Assembly: GCF_051400755.1 (NCBI RefSeq)
Contig: NZ_JBLFFL010000006.1
Span: 1 to 64,000, forward strand
Direction: 5' to 3'
Length of the DNA stretch: 64,000 bases
Origin: Parapedobacter sp051400755
GTDB lineage: Bacteria > Bacteroidota > Bacteroidia > Sphingobacteriales > Sphingobacteriaceae
Shown: positions 17,205-26,597 of the stretch, one piece after another
Position numbering within the stretch: the stretch's first letter is position 1
Layout of the letters: each line of letters opens with the position of its first letter
Translations under genes and position numbers: made by a program
Notes under the pieces: model-generated
Databases searched by the model: none
Told to the model about the DNA's origin: nothing
Seen by the model: the letters and a program-made list of their open reading frames with translations, nothing else

Positions 17205-18065
17205 CTACAACTGATAAATGGCTTTTAAGCCGTCTTTTAGCGAAGTCGGTTGTCGTCCGAGTAGGTTCGCTAAGTCGTCGCTTACGATTTCAAACTGATT
17301 ATTCTTCGTGTCAGTAGCAAAACCTGTTACCAGGAACACCACAAATTCGGGCACCCCGGCTTGTTTCAACTGTGCTGATAATGCGGCAGCATCGACATCC
17401 GTATAGGTGACGGTTTTGCCCGACAATTCAGTAAGCACCTTAGCCACATCCGCATATGAATACAAATCGTTACCCGTAATTTCGTAGGTTTTGTTTTCGT
17501 GTCCGTTTTGCAACAACACATTGGCAGCTGCTTCACCCATTTCGCTGCGAAGGGCGTACGGCACCTTTCCATTTCCAGCAGGAAGCGCAATTCCTGTTTC
17601 AAAGACGTTTTCGCCTACAAACATCGGTATTCCATCGGTATAAAGCGTATTGCGCAAAAACGTATAAGCCAGTCCACTTTCCTTAATGTAGTCTTCTGTT
17701 TGAAAATGCGTTTCCATTAACACCTTGATGGCTGATGTATTGACATCCTTGACCGAAACACTGGTATAGGCAAGGTGGCTGACACCTGCTTTTTTAGCTG
17801 CATCCACCACATTGCGGTGCTGTTGCAAGCGCTGCGGGTCGGTGCCGGAGATCAACAACACCTTATCGATACCCTGCATGGCTTGATCAAGCGAAGCGGT
17901 GTCGTCAAAGCTACCGATGCGAACGTCAATCCCTTTTTGTTTCAGGTCTGTTGCTTTGTTTCCATCGCGCGCGAACGCCGCTAGTTGGTTAGGGTTTGTA
18001 TTTTTCAGCAAATGCGCGATCGTTGCTGAACCTAGATGTCCGGTTGCTCCTGTTACTAAAATCAT
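17205..18065 (-). CDS. NmrA-like SDR, NAD(P)H:quinone oxidoreductase (QorB type)
   Basis: The 286-aa atypical short-chain dehydrogenase starts with MILVTGATGHLGSATI, the GxxGxxG nucleotide loop, followed by AAFARDGNK, where the Arg likely contacts NADPH phosphate. The rest matches the NmrA/QOR2 family, which lacks the Tyr-x3-Lys pair of classical SDRs. QorB-type enzymes reduce quinones with NADPH. It is transcribed divergently from an HxlR regulator across a GTAAC-rich operator, an arrangement known for qor2-qorR pairs in other bacteria, so induction by quinones or electrophiles is likely. Confidence 0.88.
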   Translation of the reverse strand: MILVTGATGHLGSATIAHLLKNTNPNQLAAFARDGNKATDLKQKGIDVRIGSFDDTASLDQAMQGIDKVLLISGTDPQRLQQHRNVVDAAKKAGVSHLAYTSVSVKDVNTSAIKVLMETHFQTEDYIKESGLAYTFLRNTLYTDGIPMFVGENVFETGIALPAGNGKVPYALRSEMGEAAANVLLQNGHENKTYEITGNDLYSYADVAKVLTELSGKTVTYTDVDAAALSAQLKQAGVPEFVVFLVTGFATDTKNNQFEIVSDDLANLLGRQPTSLKDGLKAIYQL

Positions 18066-18094
18066 AACTTTTTGAATTTTTGAAATGAATGAAT

Positions 18095-18102
18095 TACATT
18101 TG
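18095..18102 (+). promoter_or_regulatory. Promoter -7 box of the hxlR gene
   Basis: TACATTTG fits TAnnTTTG and has TTG at 18072-18074, exactly 20 bp upstream. The start codon is at 18190, leaving an approximately 80-nt leader that contains the operator cluster. Confidence 0.65.
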
Positions 18103-18134
18103 TTTCACAAATAAACTAATAATAGTTTTAATAT

Positions 18135-18185
18135 GTAACTTGTTACCTTTGGGTAACGGGCAAAAAGTAGTAACGAAGGGGTAAC
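18135..18185. promoter_or_regulatory. GTAAC palindrome cluster, candidate HxlR operator
   Basis: Two overlapping palindromes, GTAACTTGTTAC (18135-18146) and GTTACCTTTGGGTAAC (18142-18157), are followed by further GTAAC copies at 18170-18174 and 18181-18185. They lie between the divergent qorB-like and hxlR genes, just before the hxlR start. HxlR/QorR proteins bind inverted repeats in this position as dimers. Confidence 0.65.
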
Positions 18186-18189
18186 TAAC

Positions 18190-18516
18190 ATGGCTGATTT
18201 GCAGGAAAATTTCGAATGTCCGGTCACCGCAATGCTTGAACTCATTGGCGGGAAGTGGAAACCGATCATCTTGTATAATCTCACCTTCGGGACAAGGCGT
18301 TTTGGCGAAATCGCCGTGCGGATTCCAAGCATTTCAAGAAAGGTGCTGACCGAGCAACTGAAAGAATTGGAAAAAGATGGATTGATTGTGCGGAAGCAAT
18401 ACAAGGAAATTCCTCCCCGTGTAGAGTATTCGCTGACGGACTTAGGCAAAAGTCTCTCGTCGGTGTTTGACGAAATGGCGGTATGGGGCAAGGAACATGT
18501 GTTGGCAAAACGCTAG
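18190..18516 (+). CDS. HxlR-family transcriptional regulator (QorR-like)
   Basis: The 108-aa winged-helix protein carries the HxlR pattern: FECPVTAMLELIGGKWKPIILYNL at the N-terminus, RRFGEIAVRIPSISRKVLTEQLKELEKDGLIVRK as the DNA-reading helices and PPRVEYSLTDLGKSL as the wing. The conserved N-terminal Cys (Cys12 in NFECPV) is the usual thiol sensor in this family. It should repress the divergent quinone oxidoreductase and itself until oxidised by quinones or diamide-like compounds. The gene is followed by a bidirectional terminator. Confidence 0.92.
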   Translation: MADLQENFECPVTAMLELIGGKWKPIILYNLTFGTRRFGEIAVRIPSISRKVLTEQLKELEKDGLIVRKQYKEIPPRVEYSLTDLGKSLSSVFDEMAVWGKEHVLAKR

Positions 18517-18535
18517 GTGCCGACCCCGTTAAGCA

Positions 18536-18567
18536 AAAAGCCTGCAATCACACGATTGCAGGCTTTT
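18536..18567. terminator. Bidirectional terminator between hxlR and secDF
   Basis: A 14-bp perfect stem (AAAAGCCTGCAATC and its complement) with a 4-nt ACAC loop. The A/T ends of the stem serve as U-tract on either strand, so it can end both the hxlR and secDF messages. Confidence 0.9.
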
Positions 18568-18602
18568 GTATGTATCGGTTTCAGGCAACGCCTGGTTCGT
18601 CA

Positions 18603-21600
18603 CTACACTTTAGCAGGTTTTGGTACCGTAGGCGTTGGTGAGTCCGTTTGCTTGCTGTCGGATTTGCGTGATTTCGGTTGTAGATCAACCATCAGCGGAG
18701 CGGCCAAGAAGATGGAAGAGTACGTCGCGACGATGATACCGATCAAAATGGCGAATGAAAAACCACGGATGACCTCCCCGCCGAAGATGAATAGGATGGC
18801 CATGACGAACATGACCGTCAATGAAGTCACGACGGTACGGCTGAGCGTATCGTTGATGGCCATGTTTACCGTTTCGCCGATGTCTTCGTTTTTCCGCTTC
18901 GACATGCCGAGGTATTCCCGCAGGCGGTCGAACACGACCACCGTATCGTTTACCGAGTAGCCGACCACCGTCAGGATGGCGGCCACGAAGTGCTGGTCGA
19001 TATCGAGCGAGAAGGGTACGATACCATCCAGCAGGGAAAACAGGATGATAATGATCGTCGCATCGTGAATGGTCGGGATGGCCGCAGCCAAACTGTATTG
19101 CCATTTGCGGAAGCGGATGAAGATGTAGAGGGCGATGACAATGACCGAGAATATACCCGCATAAACCGCCCTGGTCTTGATGTCATTGGCGATGGTTGGT
19201 CCCACTTTCTGGGAGCTCAGGATCTCATAGCCATTTCCCTGGATCTTCGAAAGCCCCTCATTCAGTTTAGCCAGCACGTCCTGATCGGCTTCATCGTTGA
19301 CGTCATCGATCAGGTATGTGGTGGTGACCCGTACTTGGCTCTCGGCACCGTAGATCTTTACCTCGGTAGTGAGGTTGAACGTTTCGTTCAGGTTTTCCCG
19401 TATTTGTTCCAGATCGATGGGTTTTTCATACCGCACGGTGTAGGTGCGTCCACCCTGAAAGTCGACGCCGAGGCTGAATCCTTTTGTGAAAATGGAAACG
19501 ATACCGATGAGGATGAATATCGCGGAGGCTAAATAGACCTTCTTCCGGTTTTTGACAAATGCGTACCGGGCGTTCTTGAGGGTGTTCGCGCTCCAGGGAT
19601 TCGACACCTTGATCTCCCAACCCTTTTTAAGCATCCACTCGAAAACCAACCGGCTGATGAAGATAGAGGTAAATAACGATGTAACGATACCGATCATCAA
19701 TGTCGTGGCGAACCCGAGGATCGGACCGCTTCCGAAAAAGAAGAGGATCACCCCCATGAGGAAGGTCGTTATCTGAGAATCGAGGATGGATGGCATGGCA
19801 TGCTTATATCCATCGGCGATGATCTGCCGGATGGATTTGCCCGTGCCGATCTCTTCCCGTATCCGTTCATAGATCAAGACGTTGGCATCTACAGCGGTAC
19901 CCAGCGTAAGGGCGATACCGGCGATACCGGGCAGGGTAAGCACAGCGTTGAGCGAAGCCATGACCCCCATCAGGAAGAACACGTTGAAAATCACGGCAAT
20001 GTTTGCCACCATGCCTGCACGGTTGTAGTAGAAAATCATGAACAGCAGCACGATCAACAACCCGATGACAGAAGAATTAATGCCGGCATCGATGGCCGCT
20101 TGGCCGAGGGTAGGGCCTACCACGGCTTCTTCCACGATCTTCGCGGTCGTCGGAAGACGGCCCGCTTTCAGCACATTGGCCAAGTCCTTTGTGTCTTCGA
20201 TGGTGAAATTGCCGGTGATCTGCGATATCCCGTTGGGGATTTCGCCTTGTACAGTGGGGGCGGAGTACACCACGCCGTCCAGTACGATCGCAATGGATTG
20301 TTTGTTATTCGGATCAGCGGCCGCAGCGGCCGTAATCCGGCGCCATTCCCGAGCACCCTCACTGTTCATATACATGGTCACCATCGGATTGTTCGATTGC
20401 TGATCGAAATCGTCCTTGGCATCAGTGATCACATTGCCGCTTAATACCGGACCAGCATCTGCACCGGTCGGCCTGACGGCATAAAGTTCCAATTGCTCCG
20501 GTGCTTGGGGATTGGGTTTTACGCCCCACAGCAGCTTCACGTTGCCGGGGATAACCTGTTTAACGACCGGGTTTTCGAGGTAACGGTTTACCTTAGCGGT
20601 ATCCCGGAGCTGCGCATACCCGACAATGGGTCCCGGCGCTAATACCGGTTGGTTATTTGGCCCCATCGCGGTAGCGGGCCGCAATACGTTGAAAAGCGGG
20701 TTTTGCGCCAACAATTGGCTGTCAGCAGAATCAGCAGCCACGGAGTCCTGATTTGCGCCAAGGGTAGCCAGCAGGCCAGCACCGGTACTATCCGCGCTGG
20801 CGGTATCCGCATCGATTACCTGCTCTTTTTCGGCACTTTTCAGCGTAGACGCCAACGTGGCATTCACGTTTTCCAACATCGGATAGATCTCCATGTTGTC
20901 ATACGTTTCCCAGAACTCCAATTTTGCTGAGCCCTGCAATAGTTTACGCACGCGTTGCTGATCATTCACACCGGGCAGCTCAATCAGAATGCGGTTGGTT
21001 CCTTGCTGTAATTGGATATTGGGCGACGTCACGCCGAATTTATCGATACGGGTGCGCAACACCTTAAACGAATTGTCGATGGCGTTAGTGGCCTCGCGTT
21101 GAAGGAAGCTTTGTACCTGCGCGTCGGTGCTATTGGGACTGATGAGTGCGGTGTTGTCTTTGGTAGCAAAGAAACTCGCTAATGAGGTGTTTGGACTAAG
21201 CTTTTTGAACTCCTCCGCAAATAGGTTTACATAGCCGCTTTGGCTATTTCTGCTCCGCATCTCGGCATTGTCCAACGCCTTGTTAAACGATTCGTCTTTG
21301 GGGTTATTAGCCAGGTTGCGGACCAATTCCTTCAACGATACTTCCATCGTCACATTCATACCGCCCTTCAGGTCCAGCCCCAACGCGATTTCATTTCCCT
21401 TGGCCTCCCGGTAGGTATACTTGGCAATCCCCAAGTTATACACGACCTCGCCGGCCATCGAATCCAGATATGCTTTCTCTTTCGCCATATCCCCCTTCGC
21501 ATATGCCGCAGCTTCCCGTTCCACCTTGCGGGTTATAAACGTGAACGACAGGGAATAGAGACACGCGATCGTGATCGTTATCACCAAAAATTGAATCAGC

Positions 21601-21614
21601 CCTTTACCTTGCAT
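18603..21614 (-). CDS. secDF: Protein translocase SecDF fusion
   Basis: The 1,003-aa membrane protein joins SecD and SecF. The SecD part (about 1-640) has an N-terminal span, the motif GLDLKGGMNVTMEVSL, a periplasmic head with VRKLLQGSAKLEFWE and a five-helix bundle including GTAVDANVLIYERIREE. The SecF part (about 670-990) has GVDFQGGRTYTVRYEKP and GYSVNDTVVVFDRLRE. It uses the proton gradient to pull secreted proteins across after SecYEG. Fusion of the two subunits is common in Bacteroidota. A low-complexity insertion rich in Asp, Ser and Ala (about 265-310) lies in the periplasmic domain. Confidence 0.97.
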   Translation of the reverse strand: MQGKGLIQFLVITITIACLYSLSFTFITRKVEREAAAYAKGDMAKEKAYLDSMAGEVVYNLGIAKYTYREAKGNEIALGLDLKGGMNVTMEVSLKELVRNLANNPKDESFNKALDNAEMRSRNSQSGYVNLFAEEFKKLSPNTSLASFFATKDNTALISPNSTDAQVQSFLQREATNAIDNSFKVLRTRIDKFGVTSPNIQLQQGTNRILIELPGVNDQQRVRKLLQGSAKLEFWETYDNMEIYPMLENVNATLASTLKSAEKEQVIDADTASADSTGAGLLATLGANQDSVAADSADSQLLAQNPLFNVLRPATAMGPNNQPVLAPGPIVGYAQLRDTAKVNRYLENPVVKQVIPGNVKLLWGVKPNPQAPEQLELYAVRPTGADAGPVLSGNVITDAKDDFDQQSNNPMVTMYMNSEGAREWRRITAAAAADPNNKQSIAIVLDGVVYSAPTVQGEIPNGISQITGNFTIEDTKDLANVLKAGRLPTTAKIVEEAVVGPTLGQAAIDAGINSSVIGLLIVLLFMIFYYNRAGMVANIAVIFNVFFLMGVMASLNAVLTLPGIAGIALTLGTAVDANVLIYERIREEIGTGKSIRQIIADGYKHAMPSILDSQITTFLMGVILFFFGSGPILGFATTLMIGIVTSLFTSIFISRLVFEWMLKKGWEIKVSNPWSANTLKNARYAFVKNRKKVYLASAIFILIGIVSIFTKGFSLGVDFQGGRTYTVRYEKPIDLEQIRENLNETFNLTTEVKIYGAESQVRVTTTYLIDDVNDEADQDVLAKLNEGLSKIQGNGYEILSSQKVGPTIANDIKTRAVYAGIFSVIVIALYIFIRFRKWQYSLAAAIPTIHDATIIIILFSLLDGIVPFSLDIDQHFVAAILTVVGYSVNDTVVVFDRLREYLGMSKRKNEDIGETVNMAINDTLSRTVVTSLTVMFVMAILFIFGGEVIRGFSFAILIGIIVATYSSIFLAAPLMVDLQPKSRKSDSKQTDSPTPTVPKPAKV

Positions 21615-21716
21615 TTTCCTTCTGTTAGCTTGATATAAATCTTCTCTTTCTATAAATTTACCTCAATAAAATAAGCGCTTAACGGTAGCAAGTCGACTTA
21701 ATTTCATTAAGAACGG

Positions 21717-21724
21717 CAAAGGTA
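21717..21724 (-). promoter_or_regulatory. secDF promoter -7 box
   Basis: TACCTTTG on the minus strand, about 100 nt before the secDF start. No TTG is seen at the ideal distance, but the flanking 20 bp are A/T-rich. Confidence 0.5.
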
Positions 21725-21786
21725 TAAAATTTTTGTATAAAGGAAGCGTATTTTTACAGTTTATTGACGGTCGATTATGACGGTTA

Positions 21787-22947
21787 TTAACTGGCTGACT
21801 GTTTGATTTTTGTGGTCAAAACAATGATCAAAATGCCCATGGAGGCAATCACCGTATAAGCCGCACGGAGGCCTGTGAATTCGGCGATGAAACCGATAAG
21901 GGGCGGTCCCACCAAAAAGCCACAAAAACCGATAGTAGAGACCGCAGCAAGTGCGGTGCCGGGCGATAGCCGACCCGATCGTCCGGCTAGGCTATACACC
22001 AGCGGGATAATGGCGGAAGAGCCGATACCCACCAGCAGAAACGCGAAGATGACCACCCCGAAGTGCGGATAGGCAACCGCCAGCAGCAGTCCGGCTGAGC
22101 TCAATGCCCCGCTCAAGATAAGCGTTGTCTTGGTACCGAAACGCTTCACCGTCCAATCCGACAGAAACCTGCCAGCGGCCATGCTGAAGAGAAATGCGCT
22201 CAACCCATATCCGATCAAGTGCTTTTCTGTACGGACGACCTGTTCCATATAAACGCCACTCCAGTCGTAAAGTGTCCCTTCGCCGATCATGGCGCAAAAG
22301 GCGATGGCGCCCAACACGGCCAACGGCTTGTCCGGTAGGGCAAACAGGGGCTCCTTTTTACGCTGCGTTGCCGGGTCATCACCGATCAGGTAGGCAGCAA
22401 GACCGATGATGGTCAGTGTCGCCGCAGCGGAGATGATCATGAAGTGGTGCAGGGGTATGATTTGGTGGTTGATCATCAGCGCCCCGATGCCCGCCCCCGC
22501 GAAGCCGGCGATGCTCCACATGCCGTGAAAAGCACCCATAATGGGTTTTTCGTAGTGCTTGCTCAAGGCTACCGCCTGTGTGTTGACCGAGATGTTGAGC
22601 AGGTTGCCTGCGGCTCCGAAACACACAAGGTTGATCATCAGGCTATACATTTGATTCCAATACCCGATGCCAGCGAGTGATAATGCATACAGGACCGCCG
22701 AGGCGAGCACGACGCGTTTGCTGCCCTGCCGGCCGATAATCCAGCCGGAAATAGGCAGCGAGCAAAGTGTGCCGATGGGTAAGGCAAATAACACAATGCC
22801 CAATTGCCCCTCTGAAAGTTCAAGCATGTTTTTGATATCGGGAATGCGGGATGCCCAGGAAGCGAAACATAGGCCGTAAATAAAAAAAGCCAACCCGATA
22901 GCCAGGCGGTGGAGGCGTGTAGCGTGATTCAGCGCGGGGCGATCCAT
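21787..22947 (-). CDS. Major facilitator superfamily transporter
   Basis: The start at 22947 (MDRPALNHATR) gives 386 aa. The open frame continues 14 codons upstream without a likely start. Twelve hydrophobic segments are apparent, and the loop between TM2 and TM3 (SGWIIGRQGSKRVV) matches the MFS signature. A second copy (SDWTVKRFGTKT) sits between TM8 and TM9. The overall pattern resembles the YbjJ branch of MFS proteins, with FASWASRIPDIKNMLELSEGQLG at the start. The substrate cannot be predicted, and neighbours give no clue. Confidence 0.88.
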   Translation of the reverse strand: MDRPALNHATRLHRLAIGLAFFIYGLCFASWASRIPDIKNMLELSEGQLGIVLFALPIGTLCSLPISGWIIGRQGSKRVVLASAVLYALSLAGIGYWNQMYSLMINLVCFGAAGNLLNISVNTQAVALSKHYEKPIMGAFHGMWSIAGFAGAGIGALMINHQIIPLHHFMIISAAATLTIIGLAAYLIGDDPATQRKKEPLFALPDKPLAVLGAIAFCAMIGEGTLYDWSGVYMEQVVRTEKHLIGYGLSAFLFSMAAGRFLSDWTVKRFGTKTTLILSGALSSAGLLLAVAYPHFGVVIFAFLLVGIGSSAIIPLVYSLAGRSGRLSPGTALAAVSTIGFCGFLVGPPLIGFIAEFTGLRAAYTVIASMGILIIVLTTKIKQSAS

Positions 22948-23107
22948 AGGGCAAGTGTTTGAAATCTGGGCAAAGATACGATCGAGCAACAGGAAAATGA
23001 AGTGATTTCTGGTTTGCAGTTTGGCAAACTATTTGCTTCATCAACCGATAAAGCGGTTTTCCGAAAAAACCGTTCATACATTTACAGGTCACAAATACCA
23101 TAACAAG

Positions 23108-23614
23108 ATGAAAAAAGTATTTTTACCCCTATTAGTTGCTTCAATCGTAGTGTTGGGCATACAAGACACCTATGCGCAGAGCCGTTACAGAACCGCCCTG
23201 GGTTTGGGAGTCGATTTGGGAGATGGTCCGACATTGGTTGGGCCACAGATCAAGCATTTTTTTGACGGCACCAACGCGGGGAACGCACAAGTGCTATTTG
23301 GCGACGACGTCACCGTATTGGGTGTTGATTATTCGTACAACAAACCCATCGGTGGAACGAACGGTCTGAGTTGGTACGTGGGTGTTGGCCCACAGCTGGC
23401 CTTTATCGATGGCGGCGGTCCCTGGTTCGGTGACGACGACTGGGATGGCAACGAAACATTTTTCGCGCTCCGTCCTGCGGCGGGTTTGGAATTCAAGATC
23501 CCATCGGCGCCCTTTGCTTTTCACTTCGATTGGAAACCCTGGTGGAACCTGAGCAATAACAGCTTTTTCGAACCCGCACGTTTCACCTTAGGGTTTAAGT
23601 TCACCTTTAACTAA
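23108..23614 (+). CDS. Small outer-membrane beta-barrel protein
   Basis: The start chosen is ATG 23108 (MKKVFLPLLVASIVVLG), giving a signal peptide cleaved after DTYAQ and a 168-aa precursor. The mature part alternates short strands and Gly/Asp turns (GLGVDLGDGPTLVG, SWYVGVGPQLAFIDGGG) and ends FTLGFKFTFN with a terminal aromatic-position residue pattern typical of OmpA/OmpW-like 8-stranded barrels. Function is not identifiable. It is followed by an intrinsic terminator. Confidence 0.75.
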   Translation: MKKVFLPLLVASIVVLGIQDTYAQSRYRTALGLGVDLGDGPTLVGPQIKHFFDGTNAGNAQVLFGDDVTVLGVDYSYNKPIGGTNGLSWYVGVGPQLAFIDGGGPWFGDDDWDGNETFFALRPAAGLEFKIPSAPFAFHFDWKPWWNLSNNSFFEPARFTLGFKFTFN

Positions 23615-23639
23615 GCTAATCGTCGGTTAGCAGATCAAC

Positions 23640-23690
23640 ATGGTCCTTTCACTTGGTGTCGCTAAGCGAAGGGACCATTTTGATTTTCTT
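23640..23690 (+). terminator. Terminator after the barrel gene
   Basis: ATGGTCCTTTC (23640-23650) pairs with GAAGGGACCAT (23668-23678), 11 bp with one G-T pair, followed by TTTTGATTTTCTTTTT. It isolates the barrel gene from guaB. Confidence 0.75.
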
Positions 23691-23695
23691 TTTAC

Positions 23696-23726
23696 TTGTA
23701 AAAGACACAAAAAATCAGTACCTTTG
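23696..23726 (+). promoter_or_regulatory. guaB promoter
   Basis: TTG at 23696-23698, a 20-bp spacer, then TACCTTTG at 23719-23726: a full match to the Bacteroidota housekeeping promoter, leaving an approximately 30-nt leader before guaB. Confidence 0.8.
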
Positions 23727-23759
23727 CCCGGCAAATAGTAATCCCAACACATATTTGCC

Positions 23760-25232
23760 ATGCATTTAGATCCTGAAAAATTCGTAGCTGAGGGCCTCAC
23801 CTACGACGATGTGCTTTTAATTCCTGCTTACTCCGAAGTGCTGCCCCGAGATGTGGATACAACAACGCATTTGACCAAAGATATTCGTTTGAACATTCCC
23901 TTGGTATCGGCTGCGATGGATACGGTCACCGGTGCTGATTTGGCCATTGCACTGGCGCAGGCCGGTGGGTTGGGTATGTTGCATAAGAACATGAGCATCG
24001 CCGATCAGGCGGCCGAGGTGCGTAAAGTGAAACGCTCGGAAAGCGGTATGATACAAGACCCGGTGACGCTGCGCGAAGATGCTACGGTCAGCGATGCCTT
24101 CCAGATCATGCGAGAGCATAAGATCGGCGGCATCCCGATCATTGACAGTACCAATAGGTTGCTGGGTATCGTGACCAACCGCGACCTCCGCTTCCAAAAG
24201 GACATGAAGCGCCCCATTACCGAAATGATGACCAAGGAGGGGCTGGTCGTCGCACCGGTCGGTACCGACCTGCTCAAGGCGGAAGCCATCCTCCAGAACC
24301 ATAAGATTGAAAAACTGCCTGTTGTAGACGATAACCATGTACTCGTGGGACTCATTACGTTCAAGGACATACAGAAGTACCGGCACTTTCCCAATGCGGC
24401 CAAGGACAGCCATGGCCGGTTGCTCGTCGGGGCAGCCGTTGGGGTGACCGCCGACACGATGGAACGGGTGGAAGCCCTGGTAAAAGCCGGGGTTGATGTC
24501 GTGACGATTGATACCGCGCATGGCCATTCCAAAGGTGTTATTGACAAACTGAAGGAGGTCAAAGCCGCATACCCTCGTCTCCAGGTCATTGTAGGCAACG
24601 TGGCTACGGCGGCAGCGGCCATTGACCTGGCCGATGCCGGCGCCGATGCGGTAAAAGTAGGGATCGGACCGGGTTCTATCTGTACTACCCGTATCATTGC
24701 AGGGGTGGGGGTACCGCAACTATATGCGGTATACGAGGTGGCCAAGGCGCTACGCGAACGGGGTGTTCCGGTGATTGCGGATGGCGGGATCAAACAGACG
24801 GGCGACATTGCCAAGGCCATTGCGGCAGGGGCGGATACGGTTATGGCCGGTTCCCTGTTTGCTGGTGTGGAGGAAGCTCCCGGTGAGACGATCATCTACG
24901 AGGGCCGCAAATTCAAATCATACCGCGGCATGGGCTCGGTAGAAGCGATGGAACAAGGCTCGAAAGACCGTTATTTTCAGGATGTGGAAGACGATATCAA
25001 GAAGCTGGTACCCGAGGGTATTGTCGGGCGTGTCCCCTATAAAGGTACCCTGACCGAAGTCGTATACCAGTATGTGGGCGGCCTGCGTGCCAGTATGGGT
25101 TATTGCGGAGCACCGAATATCAAAGCACTGCAAAATGCGCGTTTTGTGAAAATTACCGGCGCAGGTTTACGCGAAAGCCACCCGCATAACATCACCATCA
25201 CGAAAGAAGCGCCCAACTATAGCCGGTCTTAA
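23760..25232 (+). CDS. guaB: IMP dehydrogenase
   Basis: The 490-aa enzyme oxidises IMP to XMP with NAD+, the committed step of GMP synthesis. The TIM barrel contains the catalytic loop GIGPGSICTTRI with Cys308, the flap RYFQDV region and the GYCGAPNI end. Two CBS domains are inserted (about residues 95-205; QDPVTLREDATVSDAF and EKLPVVDDNHVLVGLITFKD) and usually bind purine nucleotides as regulators. Length and motifs match bacterial GuaB. It converges with the lysine aminotransferase gene, 6 bp apart. Confidence 0.98.
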   Translation: MHLDPEKFVAEGLTYDDVLLIPAYSEVLPRDVDTTTHLTKDIRLNIPLVSAAMDTVTGADLAIALAQAGGLGMLHKNMSIADQAAEVRKVKRSESGMIQDPVTLREDATVSDAFQIMREHKIGGIPIIDSTNRLLGIVTNRDLRFQKDMKRPITEMMTKEGLVVAPVGTDLLKAEAILQNHKIEKLPVVDDNHVLVGLITFKDIQKYRHFPNAAKDSHGRLLVGAAVGVTADTMERVEALVKAGVDVVTIDTAHGHSKGVIDKLKEVKAAYPRLQVIVGNVATAAAAIDLADAGADAVKVGIGPGSICTTRIIAGVGVPQLYAVYEVAKALRERGVPVIADGGIKQTGDIAKAIAAGADTVMAGSLFAGVEEAPGETIIYEGRKFKSYRGMGSVEAMEQGSKDRYFQDVEDDIKKLVPEGIVGRVPYKGTLTEVVYQYVGGLRASMGYCGAPNIKALQNARFVKITGAGLRESHPHNITITKEAPNYSRS

Positions 25233-25238
25233 TGAGCG

Positions 25239-26573
25239 TCATGCCAAGGCCGACAATACACGGTCGGCAACGGTTATCCCGCGGTCAATGGCTTCCTGCG
25301 GCATGATCAGTGCGGGCCTGAACCGGATAGCGCGGTCGCCGCATCCGAGAAACAGCACGCCCTGCTGCATGGATGCTTTCAAAAACGCGTCCCGGAGGGT
25401 TTTGTTCGGTAGGTCAAACGCGCAGAAAAGCCCTTTCCCCCTCACGTTGGATACCTGGGGGTGCCGGACAGCCAGGTCGAGCAGTTGCCGTTGCAGGTGA
25501 CCGCCGTTGCGCTCGACCTGCTGCAAGAGTTGGTCTTCCTCGATGATTTCCAGTATCTTGGTGGCGCGCACCATATCCACTAAACTGCCACCCCATGTGG
25601 AGTTGATCCGTGACGGCACACGGAAAACATTCGTTTCGATCTCATCCAGCCGAGGGCCTGCGAGTATGCCACATACCTGCATTTTCTTGCCGAAAGCGAG
25701 GATATCCGGACGGGCATTCGCCCCGAAATGCTCATGGCCCCAGAACTTACCCGTCAACCCCACGCCGGTCTGTACCTCGTCGTAGATCAATAGGGCTTCG
25801 TTTTCATCAGCAAGTACCCGTAGCTGCTCCATAAACTCCATGCGGAAGTGGTTGTCGCCACCCTCGGCTTGTATGGGTTCGATGATGATAGCACAGATAT
25901 CGTCCTGATGGTCCAAGAACGCCTGCTTGATCTGGTCGATGGACCGTGTTTCCCGCTGCTGCACATCGTCGAGGTTTTGCGCCGTCAGGGGAAAGGTCAG
26001 TGTTGGGTTGCTCACCCGCGGCCAATCAAATTTAGCAAACCACTTGGTTTTATCAGGGTGGGTGTTGGTAAGGCTCAGGGTATAACCCGACCGACCGTGG
26101 AATGCCTGCTCGAAGTGAAGGACCTTCGTGCCTTTTTCACGCGGATAGCCTTTCCTGAAATTCTGCTGCACCTTCCAGTCCATCGCGGCTTTCAACGCAT
26201 TTTCGATGGCGAGCGCCCCACCCGAAACAAAAAATGCGTGGGGGAGGTAAGCGGGGACAGCCACCCGTCCGAATGTCTCTACAAAGTGTGCATATTCAAC
26301 GGTGTATACATCAGAATTTGAGGGGTTTGTCAACGCAGCGCGAAGCAGGCTTTGGACAAACGCATCGTCACCGGTCATCTTCGGGTGGTTGTACCCCAAC
26401 GGTACAGAGGCAAAGCAGGTGAAAAAATCCAGCAGTTCTCGCTGATGCTTCGCATCGTAGATGGTGACCCCCTGGCTGCGTTCCATATCGAAGGTCATAT
26501 CATAGCCATCGGCCAAAATGTGTTTCGCTAATGTCTGATGTACTTCGTCAGGTTTTACGGCTATTTTATACAT
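25239..26573 (-). CDS. lat: L-lysine 6-aminotransferase
   Basis: The start at 26573 (MYKIAVKPDEVHQTL) gives 444 aa; a frame from 26600 would begin inside the promoter leader. This is a class III PLP aminotransferase: AFFVSGGALAIENALKAA binds cofactor phosphate, IIEPIQAEGGDNHF and YDEVQTGVG carry the Asp that contacts the pyridine nitrogen, and AFGKKMQVCGI holds the Schiff-base lysine. The sequence MERSQGVTIYDAKHQRELLDFFTCFASVPLGYNHP and the INSTWGG motif are typical of lysine epsilon-aminotransferases. It makes 1-piperideine-6-carboxylate, the entry to alpha-aminoadipate, for lysine breakdown. Confidence 0.92.
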   Translation of the reverse strand: MYKIAVKPDEVHQTLAKHILADGYDMTFDMERSQGVTIYDAKHQRELLDFFTCFASVPLGYNHPKMTGDDAFVQSLLRAALTNPSNSDVYTVEYAHFVETFGRVAVPAYLPHAFFVSGGALAIENALKAAMDWKVQQNFRKGYPREKGTKVLHFEQAFHGRSGYTLSLTNTHPDKTKWFAKFDWPRVSNPTLTFPLTAQNLDDVQQRETRSIDQIKQAFLDHQDDICAIIIEPIQAEGGDNHFRMEFMEQLRVLADENEALLIYDEVQTGVGLTGKFWGHEHFGANARPDILAFGKKMQVCGILAGPRLDEIETNVFRVPSRINSTWGGSLVDMVRATKILEIIEEDQLLQQVERNGGHLQRQLLDLAVRHPQVSNVRGKGLFCAFDLPNKTLRDAFLKASMQQGVLFLGCGDRAIRFRPALIMPQEAIDRGITVADRVLSALA

Positions 26574-26597
26574 GGTGTACCATGGATTGGTTATCCC

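Noticed and set aside
23021..23107. 29-codon N-terminal extension of the small barrel protein
   Set aside because: The internal ATG at 23108 gives a textbook signal peptide; the extension does not.
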